Positions 44,972-56,510 of a stretch of DNA of 64,000 nt are shown in pieces. Origin of the DNA: Methylobacterium sp. 77. GTDB taxonomy: Bacteria; Pseudomonadota; Alphaproteobacteria; Rhizobiales; Beijerinckiaceae. The first letter of the stretch is position 1; every line of letters begins with the position of its first letter. The stretch spans positions 4,282,011 through 4,346,010 of the forward strand of contig NZ_KB910516.1 of the NCBI RefSeq assembly GCF_000372825.1, given 5' to 3'. The position numbers and the translations under genes are program-made. A model generated the notes under the pieces. The model saw only the letters and a program-made list of their open reading frames with translations, was not told the origin of the DNA and did no database searches.

Positions 44972-47206
44972 CTATTCCGCCGGAGCCGGAGCGCCGCCAT
45001 TCGCGCCGCGAATACCGATGCGCTCGGACAAGCGCAGGATGTTCATCATCAGCCTGTTGACGATCTCGGTCTCGTTGGCGCCATTGCGGACGTCGAGACC
45101 GTAGCGGACCGTGACCTCGATGGAGTCTTGGCTGAGGTTCGACACGCTGACCTGCGTACGGTCTGGCGCCGATTCCGGGATTTCGGCTACGAGCTCGCGC
45201 ACCCCGCTCACCAGGGCTTCGATCTGCGGCACGCTGGTGGCGTAAGGCAGTGGCAGCTTGGCCGAATTCAAGTGGAATCGACGGGTGCCGAGATTGTTCA
45301 CCACCGCATCGGAGAGCTTGCCGTTCGGAACCACGATGAGGCTGTCGTCGGCGGTTCGGACCCGCGTCGAACGGATGCCGACATGCTCCACCGTGCCCTT
45401 GGTGTCGCCGGTGGAGATCCAGTCGCCACGCCGGAACGGACGGTCGATGGCGAGGATTCCGGCGCCGAATACGTTGGAGAGGGTCTCGCGGGAGGCGAAG
45501 GCTACTGCCAATCCGCCGATGGAGAGGCTCGCGATCACGCCCTCGTATGGCAGTGAGAGCTGCATCGCCACGTAAGTCAGCCCCGCTCCCACCAATGCGA
45601 TCTTGAGGGCGCCGAAGCCGAGGGAGACGAGGATGTTGTCCATGCTCGGCCGCCCGGTTTCGTCGCCGGTGAAGTAGGTCGCGACGACCGCGTCGATGAT
45701 CCGCCAGCCGAACCAGACCGTGGACAGTGCGAAGAGGACGCCCGCCACGCCGACCGACACTCGTGTCGCAAGGTCGGGCAGGCCGAGGGCTGGCATGAGG
45801 GCGGCGTAGACGATCAGGGTCAGTGTGCCCAGCAGAGGCAGGCGGAAAGTCCTTCGCGCTTGATGCGCATCGTGGCGACCGACGGCGCGCACGAGGAAGG
45901 CAGAGACCGGCTTCGAGACGAGCCAGCCTAGCGCCAGGGACAGAACCATGATCGCCGGCCAGCCCAACGCTTGCCAAGCCTCCAATGGCCCCACCGGCAT
46001 GAGCAAGTTGGGGGCGAGTCCGCGCACCGAGCGTCTCAGCTGAAAGAAGATCGAGGGCGGTTCCGGCAACCGTTGCCCGGCGGCCGAAGGCATGCCCTCC
46101 ACGGCGACGTAGAGGTCGCGAGCGTTGCGGACGGTATCGCCCGAGAACTTCCAGGTTGCCCCGTCGCCGACGCCGTCGGGCGCGATCACCATCTGCCCCA
46201 CGGGATGACTGAACACCATGGCCGGAGACCGGTTCGCCGGATCGTCCGAGATCTCCTGCGGTTGCAGCAGCCCGATTCGGTTCAGGATTCCGTTAAGATA
46301 TTGTGCAGTCAGACCTCCCTGGTCGTCACGCACCGCGTCGCTCAGAGCCCTGAGATCGAGACTGTCGAGGGCTTGGCGCCGCCCATCTTCGCTCCACGTG
46401 TAAAACGCGCGCGTGAAGGTGCGATAGGCGTCCCGGGCGTTCTTTCGCAGGCGGTAGGCCTCCGGGCTGGCCGGACGTCCGCCGGAACGGGCGAAAAGGC
46501 TCTTTCGGGCCTCTGCGAGAGTCGTGTCGTCGGGCATGGAGAGGAACCAGCGCTCGCCGCGCTTGACGAAACGCAGCGCCAGTACGGCGCCGGTTCCTGC
46601 CTGTTCCAGGTCTACCGCCGCTTCTTCTCCCCCGGCGCGGGCGTCGGGAATGGAATGAAGCCGAAATGTGGTCTGGTCCACGAGGTTGAAGAGGGTCTGA
46701 GCCTTGCCGAGCTTTTCTTCCGGCGCCATCGCCGCCGCACCGTCGCCGAAATCCACCACGGCGACAGCGCGCACCATCTGGTCGGGTGCGTCATAGCGGG
46801 CATCGTTGCCGGCTTGGAGGAAGCTGCGCATGGTCTCGCGCGGCCCGGTCTGGATCAGGCCCTGCTCACGCGCGTCGCCGGAGATGCGGCCGCCCGTCCA
46901 CCACTCGCCGCTGTCGAACCGCCCCATGAAGGATTGCCCATCCGGTGCGAGCACGAATTCCACCGCGCCGGAACGCCCACCCTGGAACCATCGCGCCGTG
47001 AGTACCCTGTCCCGTGCCTCGCCTTCGATACGACCATCATAGGCGAGGTAGCTGCCGGTGACTTTCCCGCTCTCCTGCTTCATCTCCACCCTTGCACCGC
47101 CGTCGCGCCAGCGGGTGTTCCAGGTCCCGCTCCAGTCCGGCGCATCGGCGAGGACTGAGGTGGAAAGCGTCAAAAGGGCGAGCAGAAGGGCGGCGACGAA
47201 CGGCAT
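44972..47206 (-). CDS. MscS-family mechanosensitive channel with large periplasmic N-terminus
   Basis: This 744-residue protein has a signal sequence (FVAALLLALLTLSTSVLA), a periplasmic region of about 370 residues including an N-terminal beta-rich domain (DWSGTWNTRWRDGGARVEMK), several membrane helices, and the MscS core. The pore and beta domain appear as LSIGGLAVAFASRETLSNVF and RPFRRGDWISTGDTKGTVEH, with the conserved VPNGKLSDAVVNN next. The Ala/Gly pattern of the pore helix is partly visible. It probably relieves osmotic stress. ATG at 47206 follows GAGGAG and is preferred over the upstream Met. Confidence 0.88.
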   Translation of the reverse strand: MPFVAALLLALLTLSTSVLADAPDWSGTWNTRWRDGGARVEMKQESGKVTGSYLAYDGRIEGEARDRVLTARWFQGGRSGAVEFVLAPDGQSFMGRFDSGEWWTGGRISGDAREQGLIQTGPRETMRSFLQAGNDARYDAPDQMVRAVAVVDFGDGAAAMAPEEKLGKAQTLFNLVDQTTFRLHSIPDARAGGEEAAVDLEQAGTGAVLALRFVKRGERWFLSMPDDTTLAEARKSLFARSGGRPASPEAYRLRKNARDAYRTFTRAFYTWSEDGRRQALDSLDLRALSDAVRDDQGGLTAQYLNGILNRIGLLQPQEISDDPANRSPAMVFSHPVGQMVIAPDGVGDGATWKFSGDTVRNARDLYVAVEGMPSAAGQRLPEPPSIFFQLRRSVRGLAPNLLMPVGPLEAWQALGWPAIMVLSLALGWLVSKPVSAFLVRAVGRHDAHQARRTFRLPLLGTLTLIVYAALMPALGLPDLATRVSVGVAGVLFALSTVWFGWRIIDAVVATYFTGDETGRPSMDNILVSLGFGALKIALVGAGLTYVAMQLSLPYEGVIASLSIGGLAVAFASRETLSNVFGAGILAIDRPFRRGDWISTGDTKGTVEHVGIRSTRVRTADDSLIVVPNGKLSDAVVNNLGTRRFHLNSAKLPLPYATSVPQIEALVSGVRELVAEIPESAPDRTQVSVSNLSQDSIEVTVRYGLDVRNGANETEIVNRLMMNILRLSERIGIRGANGGAPAPAE

Positions 47207-47487
47207 GAAGCTCCTCGGTTGGGATGCAGGCAACCTATAGGCAGGAAGGTCGAGGTCAACCGACGGGCGAGCGGTTGCAGACCTGCCCCGACCATGGTGG
47301 GACAGGGGACCGAATGAACTCGGTGACGGTGTGCGACATCATCCGGGGCGGCGTTATCAGCGAAGATCGGCATCGGATCTGCTCCGTGCTCTGGCTTGAT
47401 GCGGCGTTTGAATAGGATGGCCGCTGCCGCTCCGTATTGCGCAAATCTTGCTGGCTTCCTCTCCATGAAACCGCCTTCGAGGTCCTC

Positions 47488-48825
47488 ATGAATTCTGAGG
47501 CGAACTCCACAGTCACTCGTCGCGAGAGCCAGCCGGCCCGCGCAGCCATCGCCGCGTTCGTCGGCACCACCATCGAGTGGTACGATTTCTTCATTTACGG
47601 CACGGCGGCCGCTCTGGTGTTCGGGCCGCTCTTCTTCGCCGAATCCACGCCCTTCATGGCCACGCTCGCAGCTTTCGGCACCTTCGCCGTGGGCTTCCTG
47701 GCACGACCCCTCGGCGGCGTGGTCTTCGGGCATTTCGGAGACCGGTTCGGGCGCAAGAAGGCGCTGGTCGTGACCCTGGTGATGATGGGCGTCGCCACCA
47801 CCGGAATCGGCCTGCTTCCGACCTATGCGACGATCGGGATCTGGGCGCCGATTGCATTGGTCGCTTTGCGCGTCCTCCAGGGCATCGCAGTCGGCGGTGA
47901 ATGGGGCGGTGCTGTGCTTCTGGCCGCCGAGCATGCGCCGAAGGGCCGCTCGACTTTCTTCGCCTCGTTCGCACAACTCGGGAGCCCGGCCGGGCAGATA
48001 CTCTCTCTGCTGGCGTTCCGCCTGGCGGGGCTGATGGACAAGCCAAGCTTCATGGAATGGGGGTGGCGCCTGCCGTTTCTGGTGAGCGTCGTGCTTCTCG
48101 TGGTCGGCCTCGCGATCCGTCTCGGCGTGGAAGAATCACCGGAATTCGAGGAGACCCGTGTCGAGAACCCGCCTGAGGTCGCACCGCTTCGCGAAGTCTT
48201 TGCCACCAGTCTGAAACCCCTGGCTCTGGCGGCCGGCGCGAACACCTTCGGGATCGGATCTGTCTATCTCTTCAACACCTTCATGATCACGTACACGACC
48301 CAGTATCTCGGACTAGAGCGCGCGACGATCCTCGATGCATTGCTGGTCGCCGCCATCATCCAGCTGGTGATGACGCCGGTTGGCGCGCGGATCGCCGAAC
48401 TCATCCGCAACGAGCGCCTGTTCCTGCAGATCGCCCTCATTTGGGCGATGCTGGCACCCTATCCACTATTCCTGTTGGTCGACATGCGGGCGACCTGGAC
48501 GATCACTCTCGGGCTCGGGCTCAACGTCCTCGGCAGCGCCACCTTCTACGCCGTCATCGCCGGCTACGTCGCTGGGGCCTTCCCGACTCGGGTGCGCTAC
48601 ACCGCGATCTCAGTCGCCTATCAGTTCTGCGGCGCCATCGCCGGAGGGCTCACGCCCATCGTCGGCACGATCCTGGCCGAACGCTTCCAAGGACATTGGT
48701 GGCCGATCGCCGTTTTCGGGACGACGCTGGCGGCGATTTCGTTCGTCTGCATCACCGGGCTCGGCTGCTACCGGGCGCGACAGCCCGGTCCCGAAGCCGC
48801 GATTGAAGGCGCCCGCGTGCGATGA
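47488..48825 (+). CDS. MHS-family (metabolite:H+ symporter) MFS transporter
   Basis: This 445-residue twelve-helix transporter is related to ShiA, KgtP and ProP. Typical motifs are [20 protein letters not shown] in helix 1, [17 protein letters not shown] after helix 2 and [20 protein letters not shown] in helix 4. Substrates in this family include shikimate, dicarboxylates and compatible solutes, which cannot be distinguished here. The ATG at 47488 follows GAGG. The gene appears solitary, 143 bp before typA. Confidence 0.9.
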   Translation: MNSEANSTVTRRESQPARAAIAAFVGTTIEWYDFFIYGTAAALVFGPLFFAESTPFMATLAAFGTFAVGFLARPLGGVVFGHFGDRFGRKKALVVTLVMMGVATTGIGLLPTYATIGIWAPIALVALRVLQGIAVGGEWGGAVLLAAEHAPKGRSTFFASFAQLGSPAGQILSLLAFRLAGLMDKPSFMEWGWRLPFLVSVVLLVVGLAIRLGVEESPEFEETRVENPPEVAPLREVFATSLKPLALAAGANTFGIGSVYLFNTFMITYTTQYLGLERATILDALLVAAIIQLVMTPVGARIAELIRNERLFLQIALIWAMLAPYPLFLLVDMRATWTITLGLGLNVLGSATFYAVIAGYVAGAFPTRVRYTAISVAYQFCGAIAGGLTPIVGTILAERFQGHWWPIAVFGTTLAAISFVCITGLGCYRARQPGPEAAIEGARVR

Positions 48826-48968
48826 CAGGCAGACACGCAGTCCATGCCCCTTGCCGGAACGGCCCACACCTTATATTGCGACGCGATAGCTCGTCCCGTG
48901 ACCCGGCGCTGCCGGCCGCATTCCTGCGGCCCGTCGCGTGACGGGCTCTACTCGCTTCCGGATACCTT

Positions 48969-50789
<1,821 letters not shown>

Positions 50790-50811
50790 GCGACACGAAT
50801 CGGTAACGATG

Positions 50812-50838
50812 AAAAGGCCGGGCATTGTCCGGCCTTTT
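50812..50838 (+). terminator. bidirectional intrinsic terminator
   Basis: AAAAGGCCGG / CCGGCCTTTT, a 10-base-pair perfect stem with a seven-base loop, lies between the convergent typA and acyl-CoA synthetase genes. The T-run on both strands allows termination in both directions. Confidence 0.85.
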
Positions 50839-50945
50839 CATTTGGAGCGTCGACGGGCCACACGCGAAAATTTCGCCTCGATCTCATCCTTGCCGCTCCG
50901 ACTGACTTTGCGGGGTGGAGCGATTGGGGCCGGCGGACGAGGCAT
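50838..50945 (-). CDS. possible 35-residue basic peptide
   Basis: A minus-strand ATG 15 bases after the acyl-CoA synthetase stop opens a 35-residue basic frame (MPRPPAPIAPPRKVSRSGKD, then EIEAKFSRVARRRSK). Composition looks protein-like (Pro start, Lys/Arg-rich helix) rather than random. Its stop overlaps the last base of the terminator. No family was recognised and the frame is short, so this is a weak call. Confidence 0.3.
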   Translation of the reverse strand: MPRPPAPIAPPRKVSRSGKDEIEAKFSRVARRRSK

Positions 50946-50959
50946 AGCCTCGAGTGCCC

Positions 50960-52615
50960 TCAATCCTCCTTCGCCCGCTCCCGCAGCAGGTACTTCTGCA
51001 CTTTCCCTGTCGACGTCTTCGGTAGTTCTCCGAATACGATTCGGCGCGGCAGCTTGTAGCCGGCCAGCCGCTCTCGACACCAAGCGATCAGAACGTCCGC
51101 TTCCAAGGTGACGCCAGGCTTCAATTCCACGAAGGCCATCGGCGTCTCGCCCCATTTTTCATCGGGTCTGGCCACTACGGCGGCGGCCGAGACGTCGGGA
51201 TGGCGGAACAGGGCGTCCTCCACTTCAATGGACGAGATATTCTCGCCGCCTGAGATGATGATGTCCTTCGAGCGATCCTTGAGCTGGATGTAGCCGTCCG
51301 GATGCTTGACCCCGAGGTCGCCCGAGCGGAACCAGCCATCCTTGAAGGCGGCCTGTGTCGCCGCCGGATTCTTGAGGTAGCCCCGCATCACCACGTTGCC
51401 ACGGAACATCGCTTCGCCCATGGTCTCACCATCGGCGGGCATGGATTCACAGGTCTCGGGATCGCGGATATCGAACCCTTCCAGAACCGGATAGCGCACG
51501 CCCTGACGCGCCATTTTGGCGGCGCGGGCATCTCCATCCAGCGCGTCCCAATCCCGGTGCCAGGCATTCACGACCGCCGGCCCATAGGTCTCGGTGAGGC
51601 CGTAGAGATGGGTGACATCGAAACCGGCGCTGCCCATGGCGGCGAGGACCGCCTGGGGCGGAGGTGCCGCGGCGGTGAGGAAGGCGACGCGCCGGGGCAG
51701 GGGGCGGCGCTCATTCTCCGAGGCGTTGAGCAGAAGCTGCATCACGATCGGCGCGCCGCACAGATGCGTGACGCCGTGCTCTGCAAGGGCCGCATAGAGC
51801 GCGCCTGCCCGCACCTGCCGCAGGCAGACATGGGTGCCGGCCACGATCGACAGCGTCCACGGGAAGCACCAGCCGTTGCAATGGAACATCGGCAGCGTCC
51901 AGAGATAGACCGGATGCTGCCCGAGATTGCCGGTGATGACGTTGCCGAGGGAGAGAAGCGCCGCGCCGCGGTGATGATAGACCACGCCTTTCGGATCGCC
52001 GGTCGTGCCCGACGTGTAGTTGAGCGAGATCGCGTCCCATTCATCGTTCGGCATCGCCCAGTCCCGGGCCGGATCCCCTTCCTCGAGGAGCGCTTCGTAG
52101 CCAAGGCTGCCGACAGCCGTGCCTTCCCCGCGATAGACTGGATCATCCACGTCGATGACCAGGGGCTTTGCTTGTGCCTGCTTCAGGGCGGGGCCGACGA
52201 TGCGGCTGAACTCCCGATCCGTGATCAGCACCTTGGCCTCGCCGTGATCGAGGCAGAAGGCGAGGCCGGCGATATCGAGGCGGGTATTCAGGGTGTTGAG
52301 CACGGCGCCGGTCATCGGCACCCCGTAATGGCATTCGATCATCTCGGGCGTGTTGGCGAGCATCACCGCCACCGTGTCGCCGCGTCCGATGCCGCGAGCG
52401 GCCAGCGCTGCGGCAAGTCGCCGGGAGCGCGCGTAAAGCTCGGCATAGCTTCGACGAAGGGGGCCGTGGATCACGGCGACATGGTCGGGGAAAACGCGCG
52501 CCGACCGGTCGAGGTAGCTCAGCGGCGTGAGCGGCTGGTGGTTTGCCGGGTTCCGATCGAGGTCGCGGTCATAGATTGTGGGTGCAGCACTTGTGGCTGT
52601 CGTGGACATCGTCAT
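50960..52615 (-). CDS. acyl-CoA synthetase (AMP-forming)
   Basis: This 551-residue ANL-superfamily ligase activates a carboxylic acid via an acyl-AMP to its CoA thioester. It shows the phosphate loop YTSGTTGDPKGVVYHHRGA, LYGLTETYGP, the domain-linker RSGDLGVKHPDGYIQLKDRS and the catalytic Lys in LPKTSTGKVQK. The subfamily looks like medium-chain/short-chain acyl-CoA or methylthiopropionyl-CoA ligases; the substrate cannot be decided. ATG at 52615 follows GGGAG. No beta-oxidation gene is adjacent. Confidence 0.9.
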   Translation of the reverse strand: MTMSTTATSAAPTIYDRDLDRNPANHQPLTPLSYLDRSARVFPDHVAVIHGPLRRSYAELYARSRRLAAALAARGIGRGDTVAVMLANTPEMIECHYGVPMTGAVLNTLNTRLDIAGLAFCLDHGEAKVLITDREFSRIVGPALKQAQAKPLVIDVDDPVYRGEGTAVGSLGYEALLEEGDPARDWAMPNDEWDAISLNYTSGTTGDPKGVVYHHRGAALLSLGNVITGNLGQHPVYLWTLPMFHCNGWCFPWTLSIVAGTHVCLRQVRAGALYAALAEHGVTHLCGAPIVMQLLLNASENERRPLPRRVAFLTAAAPPPQAVLAAMGSAGFDVTHLYGLTETYGPAVVNAWHRDWDALDGDARAAKMARQGVRYPVLEGFDIRDPETCESMPADGETMGEAMFRGNVVMRGYLKNPAATQAAFKDGWFRSGDLGVKHPDGYIQLKDRSKDIIISGGENISSIEVEDALFRHPDVSAAAVVARPDEKWGETPMAFVELKPGVTLEADVLIAWCRERLAGYKLPRRIVFGELPKTSTGKVQKYLLRERAKED

Positions 52616-52764
52616 CGGCGTGTCTCCCTGTGACTACCGTAACGACGGAATCCAATCCGACAATGGATTCGCACGATCCAGCGGACCCTTCGTATCGACA
52701 CGCGGCTGCGCTGGACCAGTTGGGCGCGCCGCGTGTCGAGAATCGATGACCAGGGTGTCAGTGG

Positions 52765-52932
52765 CTAACCGCCACCGGGGTCGGTCTCATCGTCCGGCCT
52801 GTTGCCGCCCTTCGGACCCTCGCCGGGTTTGCCGTCCGTTTTCTCATTGGGGTCCTTGACCGCGTCGGGCGCGGAATTGACTGGCTTGCCCGAGCTCTTC
52901 TCCGGCTTGGTCTTGTCGTCGGTCTCGCTCAT
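52765..52932 (-). CDS. small acidic disordered protein 3
   Basis: This 55-residue protein is almost entirely charged, Pro and Gly (MSETDDKTKPEKSSGKPVNS at the start, GGNRPDDETDPGGG at the end) with no hydrophobic core. It has a good GAGGGAG upstream. It is the third gene of a minus-strand series of three similarly disordered proteins. Such proteins can act in desiccation or osmotic tolerance, but no family was recognised. Confidence 0.65.
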   Translation of the reverse strand: MSETDDKTKPEKSSGKPVNSAPDAVKDPNEKTDGKPGEGPKGGNRPDDETDPGGG

Positions 52933-52975
52933 CGTCCGCTCCCTCGTTGGGTGAGATACAGTCTCGGCAAGACGT

Positions 52976-53227
52976 TCAGTCCTGCCGGCGGTCGGACTGA
53001 CCGTCCGAAGAGCCTCCGACCGGAACCGGGTTGCGGCCCTTTGCAGCTCCGCTATCGTTCCAGTCCTGCTTGCGCTCCGCATCGGACAGACCGCCCGGTT
53101 CACGGTCGCGCGCCGCATTCTGTTCTGCCGTCTGATGGCCGCCGTTGACAGCGGGGCCGCCACGGGTGCCGACATCGTCGTCGGGCTTGCGGGTCGCCGC
53201 ATCGGTGGGATTGTCCTTGTCGCTCAT
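52976..53227 (-). CDS. small acidic disordered protein 2
   Basis: This 83-residue hydrophilic protein is rich in Asp, Gly, Asn and Arg (MSDKDNPTDAATRKPDDDVG at the start, GLSDAERKQDWNDSGAAK in the middle). No signal peptide or membrane segment. Its ATG overlaps the stop of the preceding gene (ATGA), so the two are translationally coupled. This supports both as real genes. Function unknown. Confidence 0.68.
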   Translation of the reverse strand: MSDKDNPTDAATRKPDDDVGTRGGPAVNGGHQTAEQNAARDREPGGLSDAERKQDWNDSGAAKGRNPVPVGGSSDGQSDRRQD

Positions 53228-53553
53228 GCGGCATCCCCCGAATCCGTGCCGACCGGTGCGGTCGCCCGGTCGAGGGCCTCCGAGACGGCGCCTGTCTGCG
53301 AAGCGTCGCCGATATGGCGCAGGTTTTCCGGCGGCGTCTCTGCCTCGGTCTCGTCGGTGGCATCCTGGCCCGGCATGCCAGAGGCGATGCGTGCGGTCTC
53401 CGATTCGCCGGAAGGATCACTCTTCAGGTCGTGTTGGGTCCGGGCGGGAATGCCGATGTCGCGGGCGTCGTCCTGCCCGAGATCCTGTCCATTGCGGTCG
53501 GTATAGGCGTCGAAGTCCTTCAAAGAGGGGCGCTGGCGTGGATCATGGTTCAT
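53224..53553 (-). CDS. small acidic disordered protein 1
   Basis: This 109-residue polar protein starts MNHDPRQRPSLKDFDAYTDR and continues as an acidic, Gln/Thr/Asp-rich chain without hydrophobic segments. GGAGG sits seven bases before the ATG, giving a strong start. It is the first gene of the three-gene series and is coupled to the next. A stress-related hydrophilin role is possible but only from composition. Confidence 0.68.
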   Translation of the reverse strand: MNHDPRQRPSLKDFDAYTDRNGQDLGQDDARDIGIPARTQHDLKSDPSGESETARIASGMPGQDATDETEAETPPENLRHIGDASQTGAVSEALDRATAPVGTDSGDAA

Positions 53554-53605
53554 GAGAATCCTCCAATTTTGGAGGTTCAACCGCTCCACGAGCGACGAAG
53601 TTGCG

Positions 53606-54859
53606 TCAGGTCGCTCGCCCGACGAGAGCGTGAGCTGCACGGAGGCCCTCGAGATCGTCGGGCAGGTCGAGGATTTTTTCCGCCCGCGCCAGTGCGCCGT
53701 CCGCCTCTCGCCGTGCCGCTGCCTGGAAGTCGGGACCGCCAAGCGTGTTGAGGGCTGCGAGCGCTTTCTGCAAGCGCACACCGACCTCGACGCAAGCGGC
53801 ACCGTCCCGGGCAATGGGACGGAAGGCGTCGGTGAACAGGTCCGCCGCCTCGATGCCGGGCACGCGCAGGCGCGGATAGATTTCGGCGTGCGGTGCTACG
53901 GCACGGCACGTCGCCCAGAGGGCGAGGACGCGCACGTGAGTGCCAATGACGTCGATGGCTGTACCGGGATCGTTGATCGCAGGAGACAGCCCTCGCGATG
54001 CGACCTCGGTGAGAACGATGATGCCGAAGCGCGGATCATCGTCGAACGTGCGCCGGTCGCCAATGACGAAGGCCTTCTCGATGGCTGCCAGCGTCGCCTC
54101 GTCGGGAACGCCGTCGACCTCCACGAGCAGGCGGCCGGTATGCATGAATCCGCCGGGCAGAGCCACCAGATGTAAGGTCAGCCCCGAGGCTTCGGCGAGT
54201 GCATCGAGCGATTTGGTATCGACGTGCTGGATGTAGCCCGTACTCCGTGCGCGGACGGACATCGCGCTCGCGGGCGCCGGGCACCAGGGCAGGCCACCGA
54301 GATACGGCGCCTCCGCTCGCCTCCGGATCGCGGCGCAGGCGGCCTCTTCTATGGCGTCGATGGTCTCCCCGACACGGCCGAGATGAGCCAGGGTATCGAT
54401 CCAGCGCACCAGGGTTGCGACGACAAGCGCAAGTACGACGAGCGTGAGGCCGAACAGGATGACCCGACCCTGATCGCCGTAGAAATGGGTCTTGAGCGCG
54501 ATCAGCCCGACCACGCTGTAGACGAAGGCGCCGAGGAAACTCGCAACCGCCGTCTGTGCGCGGGTGTCCTCCATCAACAGCGTTACGGCGCGGGGCGTCA
54601 CGTTGCTGGTGGCGCCCCCATAGGCCTGGACCATGGTCGAGAGCGAGAATGTCGCCACCGGCAGCATGCTGGTGGCGAGCACGGTGAGGATCTGATCGAC
54701 GGCGTCGGATCCGATCGAGCGCGCGATCTCGATGGGAATCAGGGGCGCGCCAAAGGCCGAGGCGAGGGCCGCAGCGACACCGGCCCCACAGAACGCGGCT
54801 ACCCGCAACCAGGGGCGGCGGGCAGCACGGCGAATCCGGTAGAGGGCGGTCGATGACAA
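53606..54859 (-). CDS. DUF2254-family membrane protein
   Basis: This 417-residue protein matches DUF2254: four membrane helices in the first 150 residues (from WLRVAAFCGAGVAAALASAF) and a soluble domain containing TGYIQHVDTKSLDALAEASG and DRRTFDDDPRFG. SRGLSPAINDPGTAIDVIG is the best-conserved stretch. Function is unknown; the family appears widely in stress-adapted bacteria. The start is TTG at 54859, with GAAGG six bases upstream and no suitable ATG before it. Confidence 0.85.
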   Translation of the reverse strand: MSSTALYRIRRAARRPWLRVAAFCGAGVAAALASAFGAPLIPIEIARSIGSDAVDQILTVLATSMLPVATFSLSTMVQAYGGATSNVTPRAVTLLMEDTRAQTAVASFLGAFVYSVVGLIALKTHFYGDQGRVILFGLTLVVLALVVATLVRWIDTLAHLGRVGETIDAIEEAACAAIRRRAEAPYLGGLPWCPAPASAMSVRARSTGYIQHVDTKSLDALAEASGLTLHLVALPGGFMHTGRLLVEVDGVPDEATLAAIEKAFVIGDRRTFDDDPRFGIIVLTEVASRGLSPAINDPGTAIDVIGTHVRVLALWATCRAVAPHAEIYPRLRVPGIEAADLFTDAFRPIARDGAACVEVGVRLQKALAALNTLGGPDFQAAARREADGALARAEKILDLPDDLEGLRAAHALVGRAT

Positions 54860-54950
54860 GGGCGGCCTTCAGGCTCGGCTCGAGAGCCGCGTGGAGAAAG
54901 CGCCCTCGTCGCGGAACGGTCGGCCCCGTCGTGGAGCCGACCGACGGGGA

Positions 54951-55925
54951 TCAGATCCCCTCGAAGAGCGCCGAGGAGATGTAGCGCTCGGCGAAGGAGC
55001 AGGCCACGGTCACGATGCGCTTGCCCTGGAATTCCGGCCGTGCGGCCAGTTTCAGTGCGGCGGCGACGTTGCCGCCCGTGGAGATGCCGCCGGGAATCCC
55101 TTCCAGCTTTGCGAGAAGCCGGGCCGTGTCGAAGGCTTCCTGGTTCGAGACGGTGATCACCTCGTCAATGATCTCGCGATCGAGGTTGCCCGGGATGAAG
55201 CCGGCTCCGATACCCTGGATCTTGTGCGGGCCGGGCTGGCCACCGGAGATCACCGGGGAATCGGTTGGCTCGACGGCGATGACCTGGAGGTTCGGCAGAC
55301 GCGGCTTCAGCACGCTGCCGACGCCCGTGATCGTCCCGCCCGTGCCGACGCCGGCGACGAAGGCATCGAGCTGGCCCTGCGTATCGTTCCAGATCTCTTC
55401 GGCCGTGGTCTTGCGATGGATCTCGGGGTTGGCGGGGTTCGAGAATTGCTGCGGCATGATCGAGCCGGGAATCTCGGTGAGTAGCTCCTCAGCCTTGCTG
55501 ATCGCGCCCTTCATGCCCTGAGGGCCGGGTGTGAGAGCGAGTTCCGCGCCGAGGAAGGCCAGCATCTTGCGGCGCTCCAGCGACATGGTCTCGGGCATGA
55601 CGAGAATCAGGCGGTAGCCGCGCGCCGCCGCTACGAAGGCCAAGGCGATGCCGGTATTGCCGGAGGTGGGCTCCACGAGCGTACCGCCCGGCTTCAACTG
55701 GCCGGACGCTTCGAGGGCGTCGATCATGTTGACGCCGATACGGTCCTTCACACTTGCGATCGGGTTGAAGAACTCGAGCTTCAGCAGGATCTCGGCATCG
55801 ACACCGCGCTCCTTGGTGATGCGGTTCAGCCGAACCAGCGGCGTGTTGCCGATCGTCTCGGTGATCGATCCGTAGATCAGACCATGGCCGGGTTTGCGGG
55901 ACTGAGAGGGACTGGTGTCGGCCAT
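54951..55925 (-). CDS. cysK: cysteine synthase A
   Basis: CysK converts O-acetylserine and sulfide to cysteine using PLP. The 324-residue enzyme has the PLP lysine Lys60 in [14 protein letters not shown], the substrate loop [13 protein letters not shown] (86-98) and the phosphate-binding [14 protein letters not shown]. An extra N-terminal segment (about 15 residues) precedes the usual start [17 protein letters not shown] at 55925 follows AGGAGA. It is not near other sulfur genes. Confidence 0.96.
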   Translation of the reverse strand: MADTSPSQSRKPGHGLIYGSITETIGNTPLVRLNRITKERGVDAEILLKLEFFNPIASVKDRIGVNMIDALEASGQLKPGGTLVEPTSGNTGIALAFVAAARGYRLILVMPETMSLERRKMLAFLGAELALTPGPQGMKGAISKAEELLTEIPGSIMPQQFSNPANPEIHRKTTAEEIWNDTQGQLDAFVAGVGTGGTITGVGSVLKPRLPNLQVIAVEPTDSPVISGGQPGPHKIQGIGAGFIPGNLDREIIDEVITVSNQEAFDTARLLAKLEGIPGGISTGGNVAAALKLAARPEFQGKRIVTVACSFAERYISSALFEGI

Positions 55926-56204
55926 GACGAGATCTCCTGATCGGCTCTTACGCGTTGCGAAGGCCTCGACAGACCTCGCGCTCGGTGTGCGCCGGGATAT
56001 CGCGTCACTCTATGCGAGGCAATCGCCAATGGACGCCGTGCAAAGACAAATCTTCTCTGTCTTGAATGGATGAAATCGCCAGTAGAAATATTGCTCTGCT
56101 TGGGCCGTCCCTAGGGGAATGTTGTTCTCATCCCTCGTTGTATGGCTGCTGATCCTCGGAGCCGGGACCGTACGACTCCGTGGATGGCAGTACGAGGCGC
56201 TATC
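55926..56204. other. cysK upstream region
   Basis: No gene. An inverted repeat AAGACA-N9-TGTCTT at 56043-56063 lies about 120 bp before cysK. A plus-strand frame at 56119-56310 lacks family character and overlaps the minus-strand small gene that follows, so it is not called. Confidence 0.4.
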
Positions 56205-56375
56205 TCAGAAAAATTGGATCATCGCCGAAAGGAGGAGCAGAGTCGCGCATAGGGGCGTCGAAACGGCTATCCGGAATGCAGCCGGATGCACGCTCGGCGG
56301 ACAGGTGTAGATGAATTCTTCGTGCGCACCACGCCTGACGACGCTGCCGGTCGCCCATTCCAGCCGCTTCACCAT
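56205..56375 (-). CDS. 56-residue small membrane protein, unknown function
   Basis: An ATG with GGAG eight bases upstream opens a 56-residue frame: a polar first half (MVKRLEWATGSVVRRGAHEE, then FIYTCPPSVHPAAF) and a hydrophobic second half that forms one membrane helix (RIAVSTPLCATLLLLSAMIQ, FF). Both halves have protein-like composition. The frame ends 279 bp before cysK on the same strand. No family was recognised. Confidence 0.5.
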   Translation of the reverse strand: MVKRLEWATGSVVRRGAHEEFIYTCPPSVHPAAFRIAVSTPLCATLLLLSAMIQFF

Positions 56376-56510
56376 CGTGCTCACTCCGCCTCAGCCGTGA
56401 TCGGCAGAAGGCGACGAGTGCATTGAACGAGGGGTAAAGCCGCAGCCGTCACCTCGGATCGTCGTCAACGCGGTCTTAAAGCGAAGCCGACGTTTCCGAT
56501 GCGGCGGATG

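Noticed and set aside
47207..47487. Plus-strand frame at 47224-47415 between the MscS and MHS genes
   Set aside because: No ribosome-binding site and no family resemblance; the gap probably contains only divergent promoters.
56119..56310. 63-codon plus-strand frame starting MLFSSLVVWLLILGAGTVRL
   Set aside because: The hydrophobic start is suggestive, but the rest is random-looking and it overlaps the better-supported minus-strand frame at 56205-56375.
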